Of a stretch of DNA of 28,307 bases, positions 7,815 through 16,945 are shown piece after piece. The position numbers and the translations under genes were made by a program. The notes under the pieces were generated by a model. It made no database searches, was not told the DNA's origin, and was given only the letters and a program-made list of their open reading frames with translations. The stretch comes from Roseovarius sp. UBA6217 (GTDB lineage Bacteria > Pseudomonadota > Alphaproteobacteria > Rhodobacterales > Rhodobacteraceae), in assembly GCA_002421985.1 (NCBI GenBank), contig DISF01000105.1:2632-30938 (forward strand), read 5' to 3'. Numbering within the stretch: position 1 is the first letter of the stretch; each line of letters begins with the position of its first letter.

Positions 7815-8723
7815 TCAGTTCCCGTCCTTGAAATCAAGCCCCATCTCGGAGTAGCGCTCGGATTCTTCCATCCAGCCGGATCGCACCTTTACCTGCAAGA
7901 ACAGATGGATACGCCGCCCCAGAAAGGCCTCGAGCTCTTCGCGCGCGGCCCGAGAGACGGCCTTGATCGTCTCGCCGCGATGGCCAAGGACGATCCCCTT
8001 GTGCCCGTCGCGCATCACATAGATCACCTGATCCACCCGCGCCGAGCCATCCTCGCGCTCTTCCCAGTTCTCGCTCTCGACGGTGAGTTGATAGGGCAAT
8101 TCCTGATGCAACCGCAGCGTCAGCTTTTCGCGCGTCATCTCGGCGGCGATCATGCGCATCGGCAGATCGGCGATCTGATCCTCGGGATAGAGCCACGGCC
8201 CCTCCGGCACCTCGCCCGCGAGCCAGCCGCGCAGATCGTCCACGCCATGCCCCTTCTCGGCGGAAATGAGAAAGGTTCTCTCGAATTCGAACCGGTCGTT
8301 CATCTCCTTGGTGAGCGCCAGCAGAACGGGGGCCTCTACCCGGTCTATCTTGTTGATCGCAAGGATAACTCTGCGGCCCTTGGCAATCTCTGCCAGCCCT
8401 TCGAGGATACGTTCCACACCCTCGGAAATCCCGCGATGCGCCTCAATGAGCAGCACCACGATATCGGCATCCGCCGCCCCGCCCCAGGCCGCCGCTACCA
8501 TCGCCCGGTCAAGCCGTCGGCGCGGCTGAAACAGGCCCGGCGTGTCCACAAAGACAAGCTGGCTTTCGCCCTCCATCGCCACGCCGCGAATGCGCGCGCG
8601 GGTGGTCTGCACCTTGTGGGTGACGATCGAGATCTTGGCCCCCACCATGCGATTGAGCAGCGTGGACTTGCCCGCATTGGGCTCTCCGATCAGGGCGATG
8701 AAGCCGGCGCGGGTGGTGGTCAT
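7815..8723 (-). CDS. era: GTPase Era, 16S rRNA-binding ribosome assembly factor
   Basis: 302 aa from the ATG at 8723, which overlaps the rnc stop (ATGA) and has GGAG upstream. G1 motif GEPNAGKST (13-21), G3 DTPG (60-63), G4 NKID (around 123-126), and a C-terminal KH domain with VLGHRGETIKAVSRAARE. It binds GTP and the 3' end of 16S rRNA during assembly of the small subunit and checks 30S maturation at the membrane. Its place directly after rnc is the usual bacterial arrangement linking rRNA cleavage and assembly. Confidence 0.97.
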   Translation of the reverse strand: MTTTRAGFIALIGEPNAGKSTLLNRMVGAKISIVTHKVQTTRARIRGVAMEGESQLVFVDTPGLFQPRRRLDRAMVAAAWGGAADADIVVLLIEAHRGISEGVERILEGLAEIAKGRRVILAINKIDRVEAPVLLALTKEMNDRFEFERTFLISAEKGHGVDDLRGWLAGEVPEGPWLYPEDQIADLPMRMIAAEMTREKLTLRLHQELPYQLTVESENWEEREDGSARVDQVIYVMRDGHKGIVLGHRGETIKAVSRAAREELEAFLGRRIHLFLQVKVRSGWMEESERYSEMGLDFKDGN

Positions 8724-9406
8724 TTCTCTGTCTCCAATCGCGCCAGCAATGCCGCCGCCGCCGCCTGTTCCGCCTGCCGTTTCGATCCGGCGGCGGCGCT
8801 GGCGCTCTCTCCGCCCGCCAGCCGCGCCTCGATGGTAAAGACCGGCGCGTGATCGGGGCCGGTGCGCGCCGTCTCGACATAGGCAGGCGGGGCAAGGCCA
8901 CGCGCCTGCGCCCATTCCTGAAGCGAGGTCTTGGCATCGCGCGAATCCGCCTCGACACTCGCGATCCGCGCGCCCCAGAGCCTGCGCACGACCCCGCGCG
9001 CCGCCTCATAGCCCGCATCGACGTAAACGGCGGCGATCACCGCCTCCATCGCGTCGCCAAGCAGCGCCTCCTTGCGCCGCCCGCCCGAGAGCATTTCCGA
9101 CCGCCCCAGCCGGAGCACCTCGCCCAGATCGACCTCGCGCGCCACGGCGGCGCAGGTTTCCTTGCGCACCAGCGCGTTGAAGCGCGGCGCAAGCTGGCCC
9201 TCGGCGGCGGCGGTGTCGGCGTCGAGCAGCGCCTCCGCCATCACAAGGCCAAGCACCCGGTCGCCAAGAAATTCCAGCCGCTGATTATCCTCGCGCCCCG
9301 GCGACGAGATCGACGAATGCGTGAGCGCCTCGATCAAGAGCGCGGGCCGGGCGAATTCATGCCCGAGCCGCGCAGCAAAAGCCCTCAACTCGCGCGATAA
9401 TTTCAC
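8720..9406 (-). CDS. rnc: Ribonuclease III
   Basis: 228 aa from a GTG at 9406 that overlaps the lepB stop as GTGA, with AGAGG five bases upstream; the in-frame start at 9439 would lie well inside lepB. The RNase III signature NQRLEFLGDRVL (41-52) holds the acidic metal ligands, and LLGDAMEAVIAAVY supplies the second pair. A double-stranded RNA-binding domain follows from DAKTSLQEWAQ to the C terminus, with an Ala/Ser-rich variant of its last part (GSKRQAEQAAAAALL). It cuts double-stranded RNA in rRNA precursors and mRNAs. The lepB-rnc-era order is classical. Confidence 0.96.
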   Translation of the reverse strand: MKLSRELRAFAARLGHEFARPALLIEALTHSSISSPGREDNQRLEFLGDRVLGLVMAEALLDADTAAAEGQLAPRFNALVRKETCAAVAREVDLGEVLRLGRSEMLSGGRRKEALLGDAMEAVIAAVYVDAGYEAARGVVRRLWGARIASVEADSRDAKTSLQEWAQARGLAPPAYVETARTGPDHAPVFTIEARLAGGESASAAAGSKRQAEQAAAAALLARLETEK

Positions 9407-10233
9407 TCCAGCCTCTCGAAGAACCGATCCCTGCGCCATGTCCAGAAGGCCAGCATGGAACTGCCTGCCGAGGAAAAGATCACGCGGTTCGCGCGGCCGA
9501 TCAGGTTTTCATAGGGGACGAAGCCGACGCCACCCACGGCCTGCGGAAAGCGCGAATCGGTCGAATTGTCGCGGTTGTCACCCATGAAAAAGTAATGCCC
9601 CTCCGGCACCGTGAACACGCCGGTATTATCGGCGCTCTGCGGCCCGATGTCGAGGATCGAGTGGCTGCGCCCGCCCGGCAGCGTCTCGGTATAGCGCTGC
9701 TTGATGCAGTCCGCGCCGAGACCCACCGCGCCATTGGCACAGCGCGGGCGGATGCGCATCGGCCCTTGGGGTGCGAATTCCTCGACGAACTCGCCCGCTG
9801 GCTCCAACTCGACGGGGGTGCCGTTGATATGCAGCACGCCATCGCGCATCTGCACGCGGTCACCTGGAAGCCCGATCAGCCGCTTGATGAAATCGCTGCC
9901 ATCGACGGGGTGGCGAAACACGATGATATCGCCGCGCTCGGGCGTCCCGCCAAGAATGCGCGTGTTGTCACCATCGAGCCAGCCGCAGATATCGCTCGCA
10001 TCGACATTGAGCCCGCCCAGCCGGATCGACGGGCAGGACGCATAGGAATAGCCATAGGCCATCTTGTTGACGAACAGGAAATCGCCGATCAGCAGCGTAT
10101 CCTTCATCGAGCCGGAGGGAATCCAGAACGGCTGAAAGAACAGCGTGCGGAAAATGCCTGCGATCACCAGCGCCCAGAAGACGGTTTTGACCGTCTCCCA
10201 GATAGAGCTGCCTTTCTGGGTCTCGGATGCCAT
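9403..10233 (-). CDS. lepB: Signal peptidase I
   Basis: 276 aa. An N-terminal membrane anchor (about 12-35) is followed by the catalytic serine in PSGSMKDTL (S42), the general-base lysine in DFIKRLIGLPGD (K117), and the box E motif GDNRDNSTDSR. The enzyme cleaves signal peptides from secreted proteins on the periplasmic face of the inner membrane. It heads a tight lepB-rnc-era-DUF1491-recO block, where stops and starts overlap or are a few bases apart. The 109 bp upstream carry a TTGACA box and hairpin that suggest this block has its own promoter. Confidence 0.96.
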   Translation of the reverse strand: MASETQKGSSIWETVKTVFWALVIAGIFRTLFFQPFWIPSGSMKDTLLIGDFLFVNKMAYGYSYASCPSIRLGGLNVDASDICGWLDGDNTRILGGTPERGDIIVFRHPVDGSDFIKRLIGLPGDRVQMRDGVLHINGTPVELEPAGEFVEEFAPQGPMRIRPRCANGAVGLGADCIKQRYTETLPGGRSHSILDIGPQSADNTGVFTVPEGHYFFMGDNRDNSTDSRFPQAVGGVGFVPYENLIGRANRVIFSSAGSSMLAFWTWRRDRFFERLE

Positions 10234-10288
10234 GCCTGTCCCTGCCTCTGCCCGGTTGCGCCCGCTTCATGCGGCGCGGGGGGCGGGG

Positions 10289-10313
10289 TGTCAAGGCGGG
10301 GGCTGCGCCCGCC
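10289..10313 (-). promoter_or_regulatory. Possible antiporter-gene terminator hairpin and lepB -35 box
   Basis: Reading the minus strand after the antiporter stop, GGCGGG and CCCGCC (10308-10313 and 10295-10300) form a 6-bp stem with a 7-base loop, directly followed by a perfect TTGACA (10294-10289). The hexamer could be the -35 box of a lepB promoter, but the -10 candidate 17 bases on (CATGAA) is poor. The arrangement suggests that transcription is reset between the antiporter gene and lepB; the evidence is weak. Confidence 0.3.
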
Positions 10314-10342
10314 CGCGCGCGTTGGCGGCTCACGATGACGGC

Positions 10343-12856
10343 TCAGGCTGCGGGCGCGGCGTCCTCGAGCAATGCATCGGGGTCGATCCCGCGATGTTCG
10401 GCGCTGGCGCGGACGGCATCGCGCAGCGCCGGGCTGCGCTGCAACAGGCGACGGAATCGGGTCACGTCGAGCATCAGGATGGTCGAGGGCGCGATGGCGC
10501 GCGCCTCGAAAATCGGGGGTCGGCGCATCAGCACCGCGAACTGGCCGAACATCTCGCCCCGACCCAGCCGCCAGACCTGGCCCGCGCGCTCGATCTCGAC
10601 CGCACCCGAGGCGATGAAGAACACGCTGCGCGCCGCCGCATCCTTGGGTATCAGGATTTCACCGGGATCGGCATAGCGCGTCCTGAGCGCACGGCTGAGC
10701 TGCCGGACGCCGCTTTCGTCGAGATCGGAGAACAGCGGAAGCTGCCGGACAAGCTCGGTGCGCTGCAGCGCGATATCAAGCCGGGGGCGCGCTTCGTTGG
10801 CCGCGCGGCGGCGCATGATATCGGCCATGAGCGTGGTGTGAACCTCGGCCCCGATCAGCCCGTCCTCGTGCATGGAGGCGTATTCGCGCTCCTCCAGCCG
10901 CAACGCGGTGCGGCGGATGAACCGGCGTTCGAGCTTCTCGGCATAGCCGGGATATTGCAGGCGCAGCCCGTCAAGCGCGGTCTCCACCCCCTCGATGCGC
11001 CGCGCCAGCAACTCGTGCAGCAGCTCGGCCACCCGCCGACCATGAATCCGCCTTATGCGCCCGTCGATGAACCTGCCCATGTCGCGCAGGATGAGGCGCT
11101 GCGACAACAGATGCTCGAACCGGTCCGCCGTCAGATGCGCCAGCGGGGCCGACAGCCGCAGGCGGTTGTTGAGCACGACAGCGAAACGAAAGACGCGGCC
11201 ATAGGCCACGCTGCGCCGCGCGGCGCGCTGATATCCGTTGCGCCCGCCGGTGCGCGATGCCTCGATGAGCCGCTCGGCATCGGTCAGCACCTGCTCGGCC
11301 ATGCGCGCCGAGATCGTGCGCTCGCGCAGGCGCGCGAGGATCGTGTCGCGCTCGTGCCCGGCCAGCGCGATGAGGCCCAGGGTAATGCGGTCGCGGTCGA
11401 GGATATCGGCGCGCGCCTCGGCCGCCTTCACCGCCTCGTCCAGCCGCTCGCCGAACCGTTTGGCCTCGGAACGCACGGTATCGCGGCTCAACTCGTAATT
11501 CCCGGTCATCCGCGCCACGTCCTCGCGCACGGTCTGCAAGGACACGGCGACTACCTGCCGCGACAGCGCCTCGTCGATGGGCGACAACCGGTCAAGCCCG
11601 AGGCGGCAGATCACCGCCCGCAGCGTGGTGCCCTGCACGATCAAGGTAAAAAGGGTATAGCCCGTGGCAAGGATACCGACCACGCGCTGAATGCCGTCAG
11701 GCACCCGGAAGCTCTCGGTCACCGCGAGCGCCAGCGCCAGCGTGACCGCGCCGCGCAACCCGCCCCAGAGGATCGCCACCCGGTAGGGCCGTTCCACCGG
11801 TGGCGACAGCCCGAGCATGGTCAGAAGCGGCAAGAGCCCGAACAGGATCACCGCCCGCGCACCGGTCGCGGCGAGGATCACCACGCCGATGAGGATGAAA
11901 TCCTCCACCCGGACCTCTTGCAGAAGCCGCGGGATCAACAGCGCGGCAAGGATGAAGATGAGCGCCCCCGCCCAATGCCCCAGAAGATCCCAGACCTCGC
12001 GCATATTGGCCCAGGCCTCGGGGCGCAGCCGCCCTGGCGCACTGAGGTTCAGCGTCAGCCCCGCGCTGACCACGGCGATCACGCCCGACGCGCCGATGCT
12101 CTGCTCGGCCAGGATATAGGCGAGATAGGGCAGCGCCACCGAAATCGAGATCTGCGCCCGCTCCCAGGCGGCAAAGAGCGCCATCAGCCAGACCGCCGCG
12201 CGCGCCGCCAGCCAGCCGGTGAGCGCGCCCCCCGCCATCAGCAGGGGAAACCGCGCCAGCGCGTCGCCGGGGCTCGGGTCGGGCACGCCCAGCATCACGA
12301 AGCCCATGAACAGGCCAAAGAGCGCGATCGCGGCGGCATCGTTAAGCAAGCTCTCACCCTCGATGATCCGCGTGAGCCGCTGCGGTGCCGAGAGCGAGCG
12401 AAAGATCGAGACGACAGCAGAGGGGTCGGTTGTCGAGACGATCGCCCCGATCAACAGGCAGGCCGCCAGCGGCAGCGCGCTTGCCCAGGCCAGCGCATAG
12501 CCCACCGAGAGCGTCGCCACCACCACCGCGACCACCGCCAGCACGAGGATCGGCACCCAGTCATCCAGCATCCGCCGCAGGTTGATTCCCAGCGTCGCCT
12601 GGAAAAGGAGCGTCGGCAGAAAGACGTAGAGAAACACGTTGGAGCGGATCGGCAGGCCGAGGATCGCCTCGGCCACCGGGTTGAGCGCATCGGTCAGATC
12701 GGTGCGCAGGAAAAAGCTCGCCGCCACGCCGATGAGGATCCCCAGCCCCGCAAGGATCACGCTATAGGGCAGGCGCAGCCGCGAGGCCAGCGGCTCGGCC
12801 AGCCCCAGCACCAGAAACAGCGTGGCGATGATGGTGGTGAGAACGACGATATCCAT
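10343..12856 (-). CDS. NhaP-type sodium/proton antiporter with C-terminal cyclic-nucleotide-binding domain
   Basis: 837 aa from the ATG at 12856 (a TTG at 12898 is possible; no good ribosome site is seen for either). Residues 1-~410 form a CPA1 exchanger with about 12 membrane helices; conserved pieces are FLPTLLFQATLGI, GAIVSTTDPSAVVSIF, ESLLNDAAAIALF (the ND pair of the ion site) and LWGGLRGAVTLALAL. A long charged helical cytoplasmic region (~420-690) follows, then a cyclic-nucleotide-binding fold (~700-815) with IPKDAAARSVFFIASGAVEI and GEMFGQFAVLMRRPP. It probably exchanges Na+ (or K+) for H+ under nucleotide control. The FGQFAVL loop departs from the classical GE-L-A-R-AT phosphate cassette, so cAMP binding is uncertain. 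It lies between acpS and lepB, genes that are usually close neighbours. Confidence 0.9.
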   Translation of the reverse strand: MDIVVLTTIIATLFLVLGLAEPLASRLRLPYSVILAGLGILIGVAASFFLRTDLTDALNPVAEAILGLPIRSNVFLYVFLPTLLFQATLGINLRRMLDDWVPILVLAVVAVVVATLSVGYALAWASALPLAACLLIGAIVSTTDPSAVVSIFRSLSAPQRLTRIIEGESLLNDAAAIALFGLFMGFVMLGVPDPSPGDALARFPLLMAGGALTGWLAARAAVWLMALFAAWERAQISISVALPYLAYILAEQSIGASGVIAVVSAGLTLNLSAPGRLRPEAWANMREVWDLLGHWAGALIFILAALLIPRLLQEVRVEDFILIGVVILAATGARAVILFGLLPLLTMLGLSPPVERPYRVAILWGGLRGAVTLALALAVTESFRVPDGIQRVVGILATGYTLFTLIVQGTTLRAVICRLGLDRLSPIDEALSRQVVAVSLQTVREDVARMTGNYELSRDTVRSEAKRFGERLDEAVKAAEARADILDRDRITLGLIALAGHERDTILARLRERTISARMAEQVLTDAERLIEASRTGGRNGYQRAARRSVAYGRVFRFAVVLNNRLRLSAPLAHLTADRFEHLLSQRLILRDMGRFIDGRIRRIHGRRVAELLHELLARRIEGVETALDGLRLQYPGYAEKLERRFIRRTALRLEEREYASMHEDGLIGAEVHTTLMADIMRRRAANEARPRLDIALQRTELVRQLPLFSDLDESGVRQLSRALRTRYADPGEILIPKDAAARSVFFIASGAVEIERAGQVWRLGRGEMFGQFAVLMRRPPIFEARAIAPSTILMLDVTRFRRLLQRSPALRDAVRASAEHRGIDPDALLEDAAPAA

Positions 12857-12907
12857 GCGTGACAGATAGCGTGAAACGCGGGGCCGGGGAATCACCAAGA
12901 TGCGCTG

Positions 12908-13312
12908 TCAGCCACCCCTCGGTCGCGCCTCGATCACGACGAAGGCCTGCGCCCAGGGGTGATCGTCGGTGAGCGTGACATGGATGATCGCCTCATGGCC
13001 CGCTGGCGTCATCGCGGCCAGCCGCTCGGCGGCCCAGCCGGTGACCTCCATGACCGGCTGACCGGTGGCAAGGTTCGACACCGCCATGTCCTTCCACGCG
13101 ATGCCCATGCGCAGCCCGGTGCCCAGCGCCTTGGAACACGCCTCCTTGGCGGCCCAGCGTTTGGCATAGGTGCCCGCCACGTCGGCGCGCCGTTCGGCCT
13201 TGCGCTGCTCCACCTCGGTAAAGACACGGTTGCGAAAGCGGTCCCCGAACCGCGCCAGCGTGCCCGCGATCCGCTCGATATTGGCCAGATCGGTGCCGAT
13301 GCCGAGGATCAC
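12908..13312 (-). CDS. acpS: Holo-[acyl-carrier-protein] synthase
   Basis: 134 aa. It starts with GTG at 13312, overlapping the pdxJ stop as GTGA, with GAGG upstream. The two AcpS metal-binding motifs are present: ILGIGTDLANIERI near the N terminus (Asp 8) and the KRWAAKEACSKALGTG segment (Glu near 58). It transfers 4'-phosphopantetheine from CoA to the serine of acyl carrier protein, activating fatty-acid synthesis. The pdxJ-acpS pair is a common proteobacterial arrangement and is translationally coupled here. Confidence 0.96.
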   Translation of the reverse strand: MILGIGTDLANIERIAGTLARFGDRFRNRVFTEVEQRKAERRADVAGTYAKRWAAKEACSKALGTGLRMGIAWKDMAVSNLATGQPVMEVTGWAAERLAAMTPAGHEAIIHVTLTDDHPWAQAFVVIEARPRGG

Positions 13313-14058
13313 CCCCGCGCCTCGTCCATCAGGCGGCGCATTTCCGCGATCGCAGGCCCCAGCCCGCGAAAGATCGCCTCGCCGATGAGGAAATGGCCGA
13401 TATTGAGCTCTGCCACCTCCGGCAAGGCCGCGATGGGCTGCACCGTGTCATAGCTCAGGCCGTGGCCGGCATGGACCTCAAGGCCCAGCGAATGGGCATA
13501 GGCCGCCATCTCGCGCAACGCCGCCAATTCGCGGTCGCGGGTGGCGAAATCGCCCTCGGCATGGGCATCGCAATAGGCCCCGGTATGCAGCTCGATCACC
13601 TGCGCGCCGATACGGTGCGCGGCCTCGATCTGGCGACGGTCGGCGGCGATGAAGATCGACACCCGGCAGCCCGCCTCGCGCAGGGGCGCGATGAAGCGCG
13701 CCAGCCGGTTTTCCTCGCGTGCGACCTCAAGCCCGCCCTCGGTGGTGCGCTCCTCGCGTTTCTCGGGCACGAGGCAGACGGCGTGCGGCCTGTGGCGCAG
13801 GGCGATGGCCTGCATCTCCCCGGTCGCCGCCATCTCGAAATTGAGCGGCACCGAAAGCCCCGCGGCCAGCCCGTCGATATCGGCATCCGAGATATGCCGC
13901 CGGTCCTCGCGCAGATGCGCGGTGATACCGTCGGCCCCCGCCTCCTCGGCCAGTTTCGCCGCGCGCAGCGGATCGGGACAGCCCCCCCCGCGCGCGTTGC
14001 GCACCGTCGCCACATGGTCGATATTCACGCCAAGGCGCAATTTGCCCTCTGCCGACAT
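13309..14058 (-). CDS. pdxJ: Pyridoxine 5'-phosphate synthase
   Basis: 249 aa TIM-barrel enzyme that condenses 3-amino-1-hydroxyacetone 1-phosphate with 1-deoxyxylulose 5-phosphate in the DXP-dependent vitamin B6 route. Diagnostic segments are LGVNIDHVATVRNARGG (9-25), DGITAHLREDRRHI, NFEMAATGEM, the VIELHTGAYCDA stretch and HAGHGLSYDTV near 195. The ATG at 14058 follows AGGA at proper distance. It begins 35 bp after the DUF2062 gene and overlaps acpS by 4 bp. Confidence 0.96.
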   Translation of the reverse strand: MSAEGKLRLGVNIDHVATVRNARGGGCPDPLRAAKLAEEAGADGITAHLREDRRHISDADIDGLAAGLSVPLNFEMAATGEMQAIALRHRPHAVCLVPEKREERTTEGGLEVAREENRLARFIAPLREAGCRVSIFIAADRRQIEAAHRIGAQVIELHTGAYCDAHAEGDFATRDRELAALREMAAYAHSLGLEVHAGHGLSYDTVQPIAALPEVAELNIGHFLIGEAIFRGLGPAIAEMRRLMDEARG

Positions 14059-14093
14059 GATGCCGTCCTTTCCCTCTCGATATCCGCCTGAGC

Positions 14094-14771
14094 CTAATCT
14101 GCCTTGCCGTCGCCGTCAGCCTCGCGCGCCAGCTTTTCGCGCGCCTTCTTTTCTTTGATCGCGTCCAATTTCGCCCTGAGCGCGCCGCGGCGGCGTTTCT
14201 GATAGGCGGTGATGACCGGAAGGCTGAGGTAATAGGCGGCGAGTCCCGCCACGATCCCCGGAACGATTCCCCCGATCAGGTAGGGCAGGAACACCTCGTC
14301 GTAAAAGATGCCAAGCCCGTGCCAATCCGCCTGCCGGTCGGTGAAAATCGCAAGGAAATTGTTCTTGAGATCGCTGCCCGCGTCGAGAAACTTGCCCCCG
14401 AGAGACCGGCTGATCTCGTCCTGGTGCAGCCTGCCCCGCCCGAGAATGGCGTGCCCGGTCTGAAGCGAGACGACGCCAATGGGAAGATAGGTCAGCGGAT
14501 TGCCGAAGAACGTGCCCAGAAGCGCCGCCGGGATATTGCCGCGCGAAATCCACGCGATCATGCCCGCCACCACGAAATGCATCCCGTAAAACGGCGTGAA
14601 GGTGGTGAAGACACCTGCGAAAATACCGCGCGCGATGCGGTCGGGCGGGTCCGGCAGGCGGTGCAGGCGGTGTTTCACATAGGTGAACGCGCGTGCCCAT
14701 CCGCCCCGCGGCCAGAGAAAATCGGCCACAATGCGCCACCACGGCCTACGGTCTCGGCGTCTGAAAATCAC
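14094..14771 (-). CDS. DUF2062 domain membrane protein
   Basis: 225 aa from the GTG at 14771, three bases after the rsh stop and with GGAG in the last rsh codons upstream; longer frames would run inside rsh. Conserved DUF2062 features are GIFAGVFTTFTPFYGMHFVVAG, the small-residue helix NIPAALLGTFFGNPLTYLPIG, and a C-terminal hydrophobic segment GGIVPGIVAGLAAYYLSL. Two or three membrane helices are visible, and the tail is strongly charged (KKAREKLAREADGDGKAD). The function is unknown; it is co-transcribed with rsh and probably coupled to it. Confidence 0.9.
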   Translation of the reverse strand: MIFRRRDRRPWWRIVADFLWPRGGWARAFTYVKHRLHRLPDPPDRIARGIFAGVFTTFTPFYGMHFVVAGMIAWISRGNIPAALLGTFFGNPLTYLPIGVVSLQTGHAILGRGRLHQDEISRSLGGKFLDAGSDLKNNFLAIFTDRQADWHGLGIFYDEVFLPYLIGGIVPGIVAGLAAYYLSLPVITAYQKRRRGALRAKLDAIKEKKAREKLAREADGDGKAD

Positions 14772-14773
14772 GC

Positions 14774-16912
14774 CTATGGCTCCTCGCGCTTGTCCCCCGA
14801 GCGGGACGGATCGCGATAGCGCTCCACGGCTGCAACGTCCGCCTCGGCATCGAGGGCCGACAGGACGCTGTGCAGGTGCTCGGCATCGCGCAACTCGACA
14901 TCCACCAACAGCCGGTAAAAATCCGGTTTCCGGTCCACAAATGTCAGGTCCGAGATATTGGCCTTCTGCTCGCCGATCAAGGTGCAAATCCGCCCCAGCA
15001 CGCCCGCATCGTTGCCGATGGTCAGATCGAGCGTGACGGCATAGGCCGCCGGATGCTTGCCGGCGTGCCAGTGCAGATCGAGCCAGCGCTCGGGCTGGCT
15101 ATCATAGCGCGACAGCGTCTCGCAATCTATGGCGTGGATCACCACGCCCTGCCCGCGATGCGTAATGCCGACGATGCGTTCGCCCGGCAACGGCTGGCAA
15201 CAGCGCGCGCGATTGAATCCCTGGTCGGCACCAAGCCCGATCACGGCCCGCTCGCGCGCCACCTCGGCCTCGCCCGCCGGGACAAGATCGGGATAGACCG
15301 CGCGCAGCACCTCGCTTGCGGTCAGCTCTGCACTGCCCAGCCGCGCGCGCACCTCGTCGGCATCGCGCAGCCGCAGCGTGCGCGCCGCCGCCTCCAGCGC
15401 CTTGTCGGTGGCGCGCTTGCCGACATGCTCGAAGGCCCAGCGCGCCAGTTCGCGGCCCAGCTTGACATAGCGGTCGCGGTCCATCTCGCGCAGGGCGCGG
15501 CGAATGGCCGCGCGCGCCTTGCCGGTGGTGGCGATATCAAGCCATGCCGATTGCGGCATCTGCCCGCCGGCGGTGATGATCTCGACCGACTGCCCGTTCT
15601 TGACCCGCGTCCAGAGCGGCACGCGCATCCCGTCCACCTTGGCACCCACGCAGGCATGGCCGATCCGCGTGTGGATCGCATAGGCGAAATCAATCGGCGT
15701 CGCCCCGCGCGGCAGCTTGATGACATCGCCCTTGGGGGTAAAGCAGAACACCTTGTCGGCATACATCTCGAGCTTGACCGCCTCGAGGAAATCCTCGTGA
15801 TCCTCCTCGGCGTCGAACTGCTCGTTCATCGAGGAAATCCACCGCGCAGGATCGACGGCAAAGGGATTCTCGCTTCGCACCCCGTCGCGATAGGACCAAT
15901 GCGCCGCCACGCCCGTTTCGGCCACGTCATGCATGGCCTGCGTGCGGATCTGCACCTCGACCCGCTTGCCGTCGCGCCCCGATACAGTGGTGTGAATCGA
16001 GCGGTAGCCGTTGGATTTGGGCTGGCTGATGTAATCCTTGAACCGCCCAGGCACCGCGCGCCAGCGTTGGTGGATAACGCCCAGCACCGCGTAGCAATCG
16101 GCCTCGGAGCGGGTGATGATGCGAAAGCCGTAGATATCCGACAGGCGCGAAAAGCCCATCTGCTTTTCCTGCATCTTGCGCCAGATCGAATAGGGCTTCT
16201 TGGCGCGGCCGAACACATCGGCCTCGATCCCGGCACGGTCAAGCTCCAGGCGCATGTCGCCGGTGATGCGCTCGACCACGTCGCCGGTTTCGCGTTGCAG
16301 GGTGATGAAGCGGCGGATGATGCTGGCGCGCGCCTCGGGGTTGAGCACGCGAAAGGCCAGATCCTCCAGCTCCTCGCGCATCCATTGCATCCCCATGCGC
16401 CCGGCAAGCGGCGCATAGATATCCATCGTCTCGCGGGCCTTTTGCGCCTGCTTGTCGGGGCGCATCGCCTTGATCGTGCGCATGTTGTGCAGCCGGTCGG
16501 CGAGCTTGACGAGGATCACCCGCAAATCGCGCGACATCGCCATGAACAGCTTGCGGAAGTTCTCGGCCTGCTTGGTCTCGGAGCTCGACAGTTGGAGGTT
16601 GGTAAGCTTGGTCACCCCATCCACAAGCTCGGCCACCTCGCGGCCGAATCGCTCTTCGACGGTTCGGTAGGATGCCTTGGTATCCTCGACCGTGTCGTGC
16701 AACAGCGCGGTGACGATGGTGGCATCGTCAAGCCGCTGCTCGGTGAGGATGGCCGCCACCGCGACCGGGTGGGTAAAATAGGGTTCCCCCGAATGCCGGG
16801 TCTGACCCTCGTGCATCTCACGCCCGAAATCATAGGCCGCGCGGATAAGCGCCTCGTCCGTCTTCGGATTGTAATGCCGCACCAGAGTAATCAGGTCATC
16901 AACTGCGATCAT
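14774..16912 (-). CDS. rsh: Bifunctional (p)ppGpp synthetase/hydrolase (RelA/SpoT homologue)
   Basis: 712 aa, the length of alphaproteobacterial Rsh. The HD hydrolase domain (~25-180) has H49 in FTHPV and the motif HDTVED (72-77). The synthetase domain (~235-345) contains YGFRIITRSEADCY and QPKSNGYRSIHTTV. A TGS domain follows (FTPKGDVIKLPRGATPIDFAYAIHT, split here only by context), then a C-terminal ACT domain (~630-705). Both activities look intact. It makes and degrades the alarmone (p)ppGpp in response to starvation. It starts 33 bp after rpoZ, mirroring the rpoZ-spoT arrangement of other proteobacteria. Confidence 0.96.
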   Translation of the reverse strand: MIAVDDLITLVRHYNPKTDEALIRAAYDFGREMHEGQTRHSGEPYFTHPVAVAAILTEQRLDDATIVTALLHDTVEDTKASYRTVEERFGREVAELVDGVTKLTNLQLSSSETKQAENFRKLFMAMSRDLRVILVKLADRLHNMRTIKAMRPDKQAQKARETMDIYAPLAGRMGMQWMREELEDLAFRVLNPEARASIIRRFITLQRETGDVVERITGDMRLELDRAGIEADVFGRAKKPYSIWRKMQEKQMGFSRLSDIYGFRIITRSEADCYAVLGVIHQRWRAVPGRFKDYISQPKSNGYRSIHTTVSGRDGKRVEVQIRTQAMHDVAETGVAAHWSYRDGVRSENPFAVDPARWISSMNEQFDAEEDHEDFLEAVKLEMYADKVFCFTPKGDVIKLPRGATPIDFAYAIHTRIGHACVGAKVDGMRVPLWTRVKNGQSVEIITAGGQMPQSAWLDIATTGKARAAIRRALREMDRDRYVKLGRELARWAFEHVGKRATDKALEAAARTLRLRDADEVRARLGSAELTASEVLRAVYPDLVPAGEAEVARERAVIGLGADQGFNRARCCQPLPGERIVGITHRGQGVVIHAIDCETLSRYDSQPERWLDLHWHAGKHPAAYAVTLDLTIGNDAGVLGRICTLIGEQKANISDLTFVDRKPDFYRLLVDVELRDAEHLHSVLSALDAEADVAAVERYRDPSRSGDKREEP

Positions 16913-16945
16913 CTGACGGTGCGCCCCGGTCCTTGGTTGCGGGCG

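Noticed and set aside
10145..12862. Very long open frame on the plus strand opposite the antiporter gene
   Set aside because: The translation is Arg/His/Gln/Asp-rich low-complexity sequence typical of the antisense of GC-rich coding DNA; the minus strand encodes a clear NhaP antiporter.
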